From positions 1 through 13,875 of the forward strand of contig CAYMUG010000017.1 of assembly GCA_964393575.1 (NCBI GenBank): 13,875 nucleotides of DNA. Direction: 5' to 3'. The DNA comes from CAYMUG01 sp964393575. Lineage in GTDB: Bacteria > Patescibacteriota > Minisyncoccia > Spechtbacterales > 2-12-FULL-38-22. The position numbers and the translations under genes were made by a program. The notes under the pieces were generated by a model. That model was not told the DNA's origin. It worked only from the letters and a program-made list of their open reading frames with translations, and made no database searches. Below are positions 1 to 6,786 of this stretch, piece after piece. Every line of letters starts with the position of its first letter. Positions within the stretch are counted from its first letter, which is position 1.

Positions 1-20
1 ACTAATTTCTAAGCTTAAAA

Positions 21-440
21 ATGAAACTCGTAAACCAATCCAAGGATACTTATATTCTTCGTCTGGATCCGGATGAAGAGTTTATTGAAACAATTCAGAA
101 TTTTTGTGTTGAAAACAATATAAAAAGCGCATGGCTTGAAGCTGTGGGTTCTACCAAAGAACTTGAACTTGCGTACTTTAACGTAGATGAAAAAGAGTAT
201 GAAACCGAAAGTTTTCAGGAATTTTTAGAGATAATTACAATTACAGGCAATATCTCTGTTAAGGAAGGGGAGGTTTTTTGTCATGCTCACGGAATTTTCG
301 GCAAAAGTGATATGAAATCTTTGGCGGGTCATGTGAATAGATGCATAATATCAGCTACCGGTGAAGTTATGCTTCATAAGTACGAGGGTAAAGTTGAGAG
401 AAAGTACGATGAAAATACGGGACTTCACCTTTTGAGCTAA
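21..440 (+). CDS. PPC/DUF296 domain protein
   Basis: This 139-residue protein is a single PPC (DUF296) domain, a fold found alone in bacteria and joined to AT-hooks in plant DNA-binding proteins. The family signature is visible in the second half: a His-x-His pair (H88, H90, in FCHAHGIFG) and a later Gly-His (H104, in LAGHV). In family structures such histidines can bind a metal in a trimer. There is no AT-hook, signal peptide or membrane segment. The bacterial function is unsettled, so no substrate or DNA target is claimed. The ATG start gives a normal N-terminus, but only 20 bases precede it and no clear ribosome binding site is visible. The stop lies 6 bases before the cysteine desulfurase start, so the two are probably co-transcribed. 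Confidence 0.85.
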   Translation: MKLVNQSKDTYILRLDPDEEFIETIQNFCVENNIKSAWLEAVGSTKELELAYFNVDEKEYETESFQEFLEIITITGNISVKEGEVFCHAHGIFGKSDMKSLAGHVNRCIISATGEVMLHKYEGKVERKYDENTGLHLLS

Positions 441-446
441 CAGATT

Positions 447-1625
447 ATGCAAGCTATACATAAAAATAAATCACAAGGTATCTATCTTGACTATGCCGCC
501 ACAACTCCTGCATCGGATAGGGTATTGGGAGAAATACAAAATTATTATAGGGAAAACTTCGGCAATCCTTCCGCTATGCATCTTCTGGGCCAAAAAGCCC
601 AGTCCGCTTTAGATGAAGCACGTAGCGCTGTAGCAGAAATCTTAGGAGTTTCATGGCAGGAAATTTACTTTTTGCCTTCTGCCACGGAAACTATTAACCT
701 TGTTTTACGAGGATATTTTAATTTTCATAAAAAAGATATTGACGCTCCTCATATAATAACTACTAACATAGAACACAGCGCGGTTATTAATACATGCAGG
801 GCTTTGGAGGAAGAAGGCGCACGGGTTACTTATTTACCCGTAGACAAAGAAGGGCTTGTTACCGCAGAGCAGGTTAAAAATGCGCTTTCCCGGGACACTA
901 TTTTGGTTTCGATAATGTACGTAAACAATGAAATAGGAACGGTGCAGCCAATCAGGGAAATTGCAAGCACTATTGCCGAGTACAAAAAAGAAACCGGCGA
1001 TGATAAGCTAAAATTCCACATTGACGCAGTACAGGCAACTAACTACCTGGATATCAACGCTAAAAATCTTGGTGTTGATATGATGACACTTTCCGGACAT
1101 AAAATTTACAGCGTAAAAGGTGCGAGTGTGCTTTATAAAAACGAAAAAACTACATTGGAACCGATTGTAACAGGAGGCGGCCAGGAGAGGGGGCTGCATT
1201 CAGGAACAGAAAATGTCCCTGCTATTATGGCTTTTGCCGAAGCTCTTAGAGAGACAGAAGAAATTAAAGATGAAGAAACGGAAAGAATCACCGTGTTACG
1301 CGATAAATTTATAAATGAAGTTTTGGACGGTACGGATAAAGTGCTTTTGAACGGATCCCATTCTCGTCGGGTTCCAAATAATGTCAACTTTTGTTTTAAG
1401 GAAAAATCCTCTGAAGCGCTTATACCCGCTTTTGATGCTGAGGATATTTATGTCTCAGGAGGTTCGGCTTGTGCCTCTCGTGTGCCGGAACCATCTCACG
1501 TGATTTCCGCAATAGGAAGAGAAGAATTTGCAAAAAATGCTATTCGCTTTACTTTAGGCAGGCAAACAAAGGAAAATGATATTGAAAGGGCGATTGATAT
1601 AACAATTAAAATAGCAAATGAGTAA
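447..1625 (+). CDS. Group I cysteine desulfurase (NifS/IscS-like)
   Basis: This PLP enzyme takes sulfur from L-cysteine as an enzyme persulfide and passes it to Fe-S cluster or tRNA thiolation pathways. Family landmarks are present: LDYAATTP near residue 14, H110 in the EHSAV motif, D193 and Q196 of the HIDAVQ motif that contact PLP, the Schiff-base lysine K219 in SGHKIY, catalytic C342 in the SACAS loop, and R367 in RFTLG, which binds the substrate carboxylate. Length (392 aa) is normal. Two positions look unusual: SGHKIYSVKG where families normally have SGHKIYGPKG, and HSGTEN (H251) where Arg is normal. No scaffold (IscU/NifU) gene is in view, so nifS, iscS or a tRNA-thiolation desulfurase cannot be separated. 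Its last 8 bases overlap the htrA start, pointing to translational coupling. Confidence 0.93.
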   Translation: MQAIHKNKSQGIYLDYAATTPASDRVLGEIQNYYRENFGNPSAMHLLGQKAQSALDEARSAVAEILGVSWQEIYFLPSATETINLVLRGYFNFHKKDIDAPHIITTNIEHSAVINTCRALEEEGARVTYLPVDKEGLVTAEQVKNALSRDTILVSIMYVNNEIGTVQPIREIASTIAEYKKETGDDKLKFHIDAVQATNYLDINAKNLGVDMMTLSGHKIYSVKGASVLYKNEKTTLEPIVTGGGQERGLHSGTENVPAIMAFAEALRETEEIKDEETERITVLRDKFINEVLDGTDKVLLNGSHSRRVPNNVNFCFKEKSSEALIPAFDAEDIYVSGGSACASRVPEPSHVISAIGREEFAKNAIRFTLGRQTKENDIERAIDITIKIANE

Positions 1626-2853
1626 CATGGCAGAAAAAAACCAAAACATAAAACAAAGAATCAACCAGGCGCTTGCCGGTTCGGCTGCGTTTATACTAAT
1701 ATTTTCTTTTGTTTTTGCTTTTCTGGGAGCAGTATTTGGAATATATTTAGGGCCGGAAATCGTAAATGATTTTAGAGATCTGGAAAGCTTTTTCACAGAA
1801 GAAACGGATACAGATGCGCGGAAGAACCAAACTTCTACAAAGCCATCTACGCCCGCTTTGGGTATAGAAAAAGCAACTACCCGTGTTGTAAAAGAGGCCT
1901 CCCCTTCTGTAGTGAGTGTGTTAGCCACCCGGGATTTGAGCTTTTTTGAACGCAGTCTTTTTCCCGGATTCAGGCAGGAAGGTACAAGGCATGAGCAGTC
2001 AGTAGGAACGGGTTTTGTGGCCGCTGAAGATATTATAGTTACCAATAAACACGTAGTTGCCGATAAAAACGCTGAGTATACCGTAGTTACATCGGAAGAA
2101 GAAAAGCTTGATGCGGAAGTCGTGACACGTGATCCTGTTGAGGATCTCGCAATATTAAAAGTGGAAAACCTTAATCTATCTCCGCTTGAGTTGGGTGACT
2201 CTTCTAATGCCAAACCCGGACAGTTTGTTATAGCAATAGGAAATGCCTTAGGAGAATTCAGGAATACGGTGTCAGCCGGAGTTGTTTCAGGTGTGAGTAG
2301 AACTCTTACGGCCGGCGGATCGTTAGGTCAAAGCGAAGTTTTGAGAGAAGTTATACAAACAGATGCGGCTATAAACTTAGGCAACTCAGGAGGTCCGTTA
2401 CTAAATCTGCGCGGGGAAGTAATAGGAATAAACGTAGCAAAAGCCGGCGGGGCAGCGGAGAATATAGGATTTGCCATCCCTATAAACAGAATCAAAAACT
2501 CCCTGGAACAGATCGAGGAAAGAGGTGAGGTGCAGTACCCGTTTTTAGGAGTAAGATATATAGTCATAAACCCCGGGATTCAAGAGTTGAACCGTCTTCC
2601 TTATGATTACGGCGCTTTAATCGTTAGAGGTCAAAATCCGGGAAATGTTGCTGTTGTACCGGGCTCCGCTGCGGATAAAGCGGGTATTACAGAAAACGAT
2701 ATAATATTGGAAGTCGAAGGAGAGAAAGTTACCGAAAAAAATCCTCTGGATAATATTTTAAGTAAATATAAACCGGGAGATAGGGTTGAGCTTAAGGTTT
2801 ATCAGGAAGGAGAAGAGAAAGATATAACCGTTACCCTGGATTCCCGCGATTAA
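1618..2853 (+). CDS. Membrane-anchored HtrA/Deg serine protease with one PDZ domain
   Basis: This is a trypsin-like envelope quality-control protease of the S1C family. Residues about 21-43 form one hydrophobic anchor, placing the protease outside the membrane; residues about 55-80 are a polar, Thr/Ser-rich linker. The catalytic triad is readable as H145 (TNKHVV), D176 (VEDLAIL) and S257 (GNSGGP). One C-terminal PDZ domain follows (about residues 325-408), so it resembles short DegS/HtrA forms more than two-PDZ DegP. It probably degrades or senses misfolded exported proteins. The start ATG overlaps the end of the upstream gene (1618-1625); a second ATG at 1627, three codons in, is also possible and changes nothing functional. 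The clpB heat-shock promoter begins just after the stop, putting two protein quality-control genes side by side. Confidence 0.93.
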   Translation: MSNMAEKNQNIKQRINQALAGSAAFILIFSFVFAFLGAVFGIYLGPEIVNDFRDLESFFTEETDTDARKNQTSTKPSTPALGIEKATTRVVKEASPSVVSVLATRDLSFFERSLFPGFRQEGTRHEQSVGTGFVAAEDIIVTNKHVVADKNAEYTVVTSEEEKLDAEVVTRDPVEDLAILKVENLNLSPLELGDSSNAKPGQFVIAIGNALGEFRNTVSAGVVSGVSRTLTAGGSLGQSEVLREVIQTDAAINLGNSGGPLLNLRGEVIGINVAKAGGAAENIGFAIPINRIKNSLEQIEERGEVQYPFLGVRYIVINPGIQELNRLPYDYGALIVRGQNPGNVAVVPGSAADKAGITENDIILEVEGEKVTEKNPLDNILSKYKPGDRVELKVYQEGEEKDITVTLDSRD

Positions 2854-2857
2854 TTGT

Positions 2858-2884
2858 TTAGCAAACTATTGACGAGAGTGCTAA
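2858..2884 (+). promoter_or_regulatory. CIRCE-type operator (HrcA binding site)
   Basis: The two half-sites are TTAGCAAAC (2858-2866) and GAGTGCTAA (2876-2884), separated by exactly 9 bases. The CIRCE consensus is TTAGCACTC-N9-GAGTGCTAA. The right half matches 9 of 9 and the left half 7 of 9. The element contains the -35 box of the promoter read here and precedes clpB, a classic heat-shock gene. HrcA repression of clpB is therefore the likely control, although hrcA itself is not in the window. Confidence 0.85.
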
Positions 2885-2898
2885 AAGTTGTATATAAT
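2869..2898 (+). promoter_or_regulatory. Sigma70-type promoter of clpB
   Basis: A -35 box TTGACG (2869-2874) and a perfect -10 box TATAAT (2893-2898) are separated by 18 bases. Transcription should start near 2905, giving a 5' leader of roughly 145-165 bases before clpB. The -35 lies in the CIRCE spacer, so bound HrcA would block polymerase directly. Confidence 0.8.
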
Positions 2899-2906
2899 AG
2901 CATCAA

Positions 2907-3048
2907 GAATCAGGAATTGAGAATAAAGAATGAGGATATAGAATTAAGCTCACTCCGTTCGCAATAAATGACAAATAACTGATGACCGATGACAGGATAA
3001 AAATTTTGGCATTTGCCATTAGTCATAAGTCATAAGTCATTTGTCATT
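2907..3048 (+). repeat. Heptanucleotide-repeat leader with long imperfect inverted repeat
   Basis: Positions 2907-2944 hold GAAT-like words spaced 7 bases apart (2907, 2914, 2921, 2928, then degenerate copies). Positions 2967-2993 hold ATGAC-type heptads, and 3022-3048 hold the inverted GTCAT-type heptads. The two 27-base arms match at 23 of 27 positions and flank a 28-base loop (2994-3021). The whole block lies in the predicted untranslated leader of clpB. It could be an intergenic repeat element, a structured leader, or both. Similar words recur at 5757-5784 and inside the rmlB-rmlA linker. Confidence 0.75.
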
Positions 3049-3071
3049 TTGTGAGCGCAGCGAACAAAATT

Positions 3072-5753
3072 ATGCATAACTTCACACAATACGCACAGGA
3101 TGCTCTAAAAAGAGCTCAGGAAATAAGCCAAAACAGGAGCCACCAACAGGTTTCTGATCTTCATCTTTTAGCATCTCTTTTAGAACAGGATGGCAGTATA
3201 GTGCGTACTGTTATGGACAAATTTGGTATTGACACCGAAGCTCTGAGTAAAAATGTGGATTCGGAATTGGATAAGTTACCGCGAATAATTAGCCCCGGCG
3301 AATCAGCTGTGGGTACTTTGCCTTTCGGGCAAATACACATTACTCAGGAGCTTGCTAAAATTTTAGGCAGAGCGCGGGAGGAAACAAAGAAATTTTCCGA
3401 TGAATATATAAGTGTTGAACATTTGTTTTTAGCTCTTGTAGACACTTCAACCAAAGCGCAAATGATTTTGCGTGAAGCCGGTATGATTGCCGGGGCAACA
3501 ATAGGAGATGAGCAAGTTAAGGAACTTAACTATGATAATGCTTTAAAGGTCTTAAGCGAGCTTCGCGGAGGTGTACGCGTAACGGATCCCAACCCTGAAG
3601 ATAAATTTCAGGCGCTCGAAAAATACGCCCGCAACCTTACCAAAGAAGCGCGGGACGGAAAACTGGATCCTATTATAGGTCGCGACGATGAAATTAGGCG
3701 TGCTATGCAGGTATTAACCAGGAGAACCAAAAATAACCCGGTGCTCATAGGGGAAGCCGGAGTAGGTAAGACCGCCATTGTAGAAGGGCTCGCTCAGAGA
3801 ATTGTTGACGGGGATGTCCCTGAAACCCTCAATAACAAAACCCTGCTTACACTTGACCTGGGAGCACTGGTAGCCGGCGCGAAGTACAGGGGCGAATTTG
3901 AGGATAGATTAAAAGCGCTTCTTAAAGAACTTGAACAAAATTCAGGTAATTCAATACTTTTTATAGACGAACTTCATACAATAGTCGGTGCAGGTGCTGC
4001 AGAAGGATCTATTGACGCTTCAAACTTATTGAAACCGGCTCTTGCCCGCGGAAACCTGCGGGCAATAGGTGCAACCACCACTCAGGAATATCAGAAGTAT
4101 ATAGAAAAAGATCAGGCATTGGAGAGAAGGTTTCAGCCGGTGTATGTAAAGGAGCCCACCACAGAAGACGCAATATCTATTTTGCGGGGTATTAAAGAAA
4201 AATATGAAGTACACCATGGAGTGCATATTACGGACCCTGCAGTAGTAGCCGCGGTAAAACTCTCCAAACGTTATATTACAGACAGGTATCTGCCCGATAA
4301 AGCTGTAGATCTTATAGATGAAGCTACTTCCGCGCTTCGCTTAAGCATAGAAAGTAGTCCTGAGCATTTAGACAAAATGAATAGAGAAGTGCGTCGTCTT
4401 GAGATAGAAAAAGAAGCCCTCAAGAAAGAAAAAGATAATAAGTCCAAAGAATCCGCGAGAGACATCAAAAAGCAATTGGCGGATTTAAAAGAACAGTCCA
4501 GAGCCGCGGAAAGCAAGTGGAGAAATGAAAAGGATATAATAACTAATATTCATACTCTCAAGAAAGAAATTGATGAACTAAAACAGATGGCGGATATTGC
4601 CGAACGTTCAGGAGATCTTGAAAAAGTAGCTGAGGTAAGGTACGGCACTATTCCGGAGAAGGAAAAAAATCTTAAAAACTACGAGCAGGAGCTCGCGAGA
4701 ATACAGCAGAACGGGCGCATAATGCGGGAGGAAATAACTGAAGAAGATATTGCTAATATAGTTTCCCGCTGGACAGGAATTCCTGCCGAAAAAATGTTAC
4801 AAAAAGAAGCCGAACGCTTGAACGATATGGAAAAAGAACTTAAGAAAAAAGTTGCGGGACAGGATGAAGCTGTTGAAGCCGTCAGCAATGCTATTCGCAG
4901 AAATCGCGCCGGAGTCGGCGAGACACAAAAACCTATAGGTTCGTTTCTGTTTATGGGCCCCACGGGCGTGGGCAAGACCGAGCTTGCGCGAGCCCTGGCG
5001 GAATTTATGTTTGACGACAAGGAAGCTATGGTGCGGCTTGATATGTCTGAGTATATGGAACGCCATTCCGTAAGTCGAATGATGGGTTCTCCTCCCGGCT
5101 ATGTCGGCTACGAAGAAGGAGGCCAGCTCACCGAAAGAATACGAAAAAGACCTTATACGGTGGTGCTTTTGGATGAAGTGGAAAAAGCTCATCCCGAAGT
5201 ATTTAACACACTCCTCCAGATTCTTGACGACGGACGCATTACAGACGGCAAAGGCAGAGTAGTGGATTTCAGCAACACAGTTATTATTATGACAAGCAAT
5301 ATAGGCAGTGGCTACATAAAAGATATGTCTTCACTCGGCTTTAAGTCGGAGGACGGGGGCGCCTTATCCGCGCAGGAAGAAAATATGCGGGATAAAGTTA
5401 TGGAGGCGCTTCGTGAGCAGATGAAGCCGGAGTTTCTTAATCGTCTGGACGAAATAACTATATTCCATCCTCTGAACAAATCCGTGTTATCCGACATTGT
5501 GGACATTCAGCTTTCCAATATGAAGAAAAGGTTGGAGGAGCAGGATATTAAAGTAACAGTAGGCAAAGGGGTAAAGGAGTTTATAGCCGAGAAAGGTTAT
5601 GACCCGAATTTCGGCGCCAGACCTATGAAGCGGGCTATCCAAAAACACATTCTTGACCCGCTGGCTAAAAAACTGATTGAAAACCAGTCCGAGGGCAAAA
5701 AACGGGTTTATCTGACCGAGAGCAACGGCAAACTGAATATTAAGGTAACATAG
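3072..5753 (+). CDS. clpB: ClpB protein disaggregase (AAA+ chaperone)
   Basis: ClpB is a hexameric AAA+ chaperone that pulls polypeptides out of aggregates with DnaK. From the ATG at 3072 the protein is 893 aa; a longer GTG frame starts at 3051. I prefer the ATG because it gives MHNFTQYAQDALKRAQE, the usual family N-terminus, and because the GTG lies in the repeat-derived leader (GTGAGCGCAGCGAAC). In numbering from 3051, the Clp N-domain repeats come first, then Walker A GEAGVGKT (234-241) and Walker B with D306/E307 in NBD1, the coiled-coil middle domain (about 430-560), Walker A GPTGVGKT (636-643) and Walker B LLDEVEKAH in NBD2, and the sensor-2 motif GARPMKRAI near the C-terminus. The middle domain marks ClpB and separates it from ClpA/ClpC. 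It is complete, with the CIRCE promoter upstream and a two-way terminator downstream. Confidence 0.97.
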   Translation: MHNFTQYAQDALKRAQEISQNRSHQQVSDLHLLASLLEQDGSIVRTVMDKFGIDTEALSKNVDSELDKLPRIISPGESAVGTLPFGQIHITQELAKILGRAREETKKFSDEYISVEHLFLALVDTSTKAQMILREAGMIAGATIGDEQVKELNYDNALKVLSELRGGVRVTDPNPEDKFQALEKYARNLTKEARDGKLDPIIGRDDEIRRAMQVLTRRTKNNPVLIGEAGVGKTAIVEGLAQRIVDGDVPETLNNKTLLTLDLGALVAGAKYRGEFEDRLKALLKELEQNSGNSILFIDELHTIVGAGAAEGSIDASNLLKPALARGNLRAIGATTTQEYQKYIEKDQALERRFQPVYVKEPTTEDAISILRGIKEKYEVHHGVHITDPAVVAAVKLSKRYITDRYLPDKAVDLIDEATSALRLSIESSPEHLDKMNREVRRLEIEKEALKKEKDNKSKESARDIKKQLADLKEQSRAAESKWRNEKDIITNIHTLKKEIDELKQMADIAERSGDLEKVAEVRYGTIPEKEKNLKNYEQELARIQQNGRIMREEITEEDIANIVSRWTGIPAEKMLQKEAERLNDMEKELKKKVAGQDEAVEAVSNAIRRNRAGVGETQKPIGSFLFMGPTGVGKTELARALAEFMFDDKEAMVRLDMSEYMERHSVSRMMGSPPGYVGYEEGGQLTERIRKRPYTVVLLDEVEKAHPEVFNTLLQILDDGRITDGKGRVVDFSNTVIIMTSNIGSGYIKDMSSLGFKSEDGGALSAQEENMRDKVMEALREQMKPEFLNRLDEITIFHPLNKSVLSDIVDIQLSNMKKRLEEQDIKVTVGKGVKEFIAEKGYDPNFGARPMKRAIQKHILDPLAKKLIENQSEGKKRVYLTESNGKLNIKVT

Positions 5754-5756
5754 AAC

Positions 5757-5805
5757 CACTACGACAATGACGATAACCATGACACAGCGTTCGCAAAGCG
5801 AACGC
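5757..5805 (+). repeat. ATGAC-type hexamer repeat plus GTTCGC/GCGAAC hairpin
   Basis: Just after the clpB stop, 5760-5783 reads as four 6-base units (TACGAC, AATGAC, GATAAC, CATGAC). It is followed by a perfect 8-bp hairpin GCGTTCGC-AAA-GCGAACGC (5787-5805). The same two modules (ATGAC array and GTTCGC/GCGAAC words) flank the other side of clpB at 2957-3065. There is no T-run after the hairpin, so it is not a normal terminator. Confidence 0.7.
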
Positions 5806-5819
5806 AGAAAACAACCGTG

Positions 5820-5839
5820 CTTGCCGACGTGCAGGCAAG
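5820..5839. repeat. Short inverted repeat between clpB and the terminator
   Basis: CTTGCC (5820-5825) and GGCAAG (5834-5839) form a 6-bp stem with an 8-base loop. No T-tract follows. It may be part of the intergenic repeat material that follows clpB; no function can be assigned. Confidence 0.4.
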
Positions 5840-5863
5840 ATTGATCATAGTTATTGTCTATAG

Positions 5864-5897
5864 TAAAAATCCCGCATCAATTGATGCGGGATTTTTA
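5864..5897. terminator. Bidirectional intrinsic terminator between convergent genes
   Basis: This is a perfect 34-bp palindrome: the arms 5864-5880 and 5881-5897 are exact reverse complements, with a GC-rich core (CCCGCATC/GATGCGGG) and A-tract/T-tract ends on both strands. It can therefore end transcription from clpB and from the glycosyltransferase operon. The TAA stop of the glycosyltransferase (5895-5897 on the minus strand) is the outermost part of the stem. Confidence 0.92.
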
Positions 5898-6728
5898 CGC
5901 GCCGTACTTGGGAACTTTTATACCATGTTTTCGGAAATACTTTATCGCGCTTTTGAGGTGAATTCGGGTATATTTGTTTATAAGCGCGGTTATAATCATT
6001 TTGTTTTTACTTGACCTGCCGTGATAATGGTACATTTTTGCCTGCGGTATGTATACGACGCTGTACCCGGCCTCCCAAAATCTTCTGCATAAATCCACGT
6101 CTTCCATATACATAAAAAATTTTTCATCAAAGTATCCTACCTTATCCAAATATTCTTTTTTTATCATAAGAGCTGATCCCATAAGCCAGTCCGCCGGAGC
6201 AACCCTTTCTTTCATATCTTTTATGTCTTCCATTTGGAATCGCGCCAGTTCCTCCTTTCCCTTTTTTGTTTTCCCTAGAAACGACCTCCGCATTAAAATA
6301 GTTGAGGGTTTGTAATACCTAAACGCTGAGTTTTGGTGTGTCTCGTCAAAATTATGCAAATGAGGCCCCGCTATTCCTGTTTTCGGGTTTTTCTCCATAT
6401 AACCTATGAGAGTGCTTAATGCTTCAACGTCGTGCATTATAACGTCGGCATTCATCACAAATACGTATTCACCTTGTGCTATATATAAGGCACGATTAAC
6501 GCATTTACTGAAACCCACGTTTTCCTTTTGGGTTAAATATTTTACTTCCGGAAACAGGTCAGCCATCATTTCCCGTGTCTCAGGTATCGTTTCGGAGTCG
6601 CTTACTATAATTTCCGCCTCTCTGTCGCCATCTTTTTCAAAATGATGTTTCCATCTATAAACATACCTCAAAGCAAGTTTGAGGATTTCCGGAGATTTGT
6701 AATGACTTACGATTATTGAAACTTTCAT
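5895..6728 (-). CDS. GT2 glycosyltransferase, rhamnosyltransferase-like
   Basis: This 277-aa GT-A fold enzyme transfers a sugar from a nucleotide donor. Visible family landmarks are the opening strand MKVSIIVSHYKSPE, the NVGF segment (70-73), the DXD-like NAD (N93-D95) for metal/nucleotide binding, DWLMGSALMIKK (from 180), and the acidic FDEKFFMYMEDVDLCRR block (200-216) followed by a late Tyr/His-rich YHYHGRSS. The last two are typical of dTDP-rhamnosyltransferases such as the WbbL/RfbF group, and the adjacent dTDP-sugar genes support a dTDP-deoxysugar donor; the exact acceptor is unknown. There is no membrane segment, so it probably acts at the inner face of the membrane. A longer frame begins at a TTG (6756-6758), but that codon falls between the apparent -10 box and the transcription start, so the ATG at 6728 is better. 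Confidence 0.88.
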   Translation of the reverse strand: MKVSIIVSHYKSPEILKLALRYVYRWKHHFEKDGDREAEIIVSDSETIPETREMMADLFPEVKYLTQKENVGFSKCVNRALYIAQGEYVFVMNADVIMHDVEALSTLIGYMEKNPKTGIAGPHLHNFDETHQNSAFRYYKPSTILMRRSFLGKTKKGKEELARFQMEDIKDMKERVAPADWLMGSALMIKKEYLDKVGYFDEKFFMYMEDVDLCRRFWEAGYSVVYIPQAKMYHYHGRSSKNKMIITALINKYTRIHLKSAIKYFRKHGIKVPKYGA

Positions 6729-6758
6729 AAAATTTTTATCCGATTCTTTTAGGAGCAA

Positions 6759-6786
6759 ATTATACCATATTTGTATTAAATTTCAA
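6759..6786 (-). promoter_or_regulatory. Promoter of the glycosyltransferase gene
   Basis: On the minus strand, TTGAAA (6781-6786) and TATAAT (6759-6764) are separated by 16 bases. The -35 overlaps the last codons of the rmlB-rmlA frame. If used, it adds a second start site within the sugar operon and leaves a leader of about 25 bases before the ATG at 6728. Confidence 0.55.

Noticed and set aside
3051..3071. GTG start giving ClpB seven extra residues
   Set aside because: The seven codons lie in repeat-derived sequence and the ATG at 3072 gives the usual family N-terminus. The GTG is kept only as an alternative.
6729..6758. TTG start for the glycosyltransferase
   Set aside because: The TTG lies immediately after the apparent -10 box and before the expected transcription start. 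The ATG at 6728 begins the conserved first strand.
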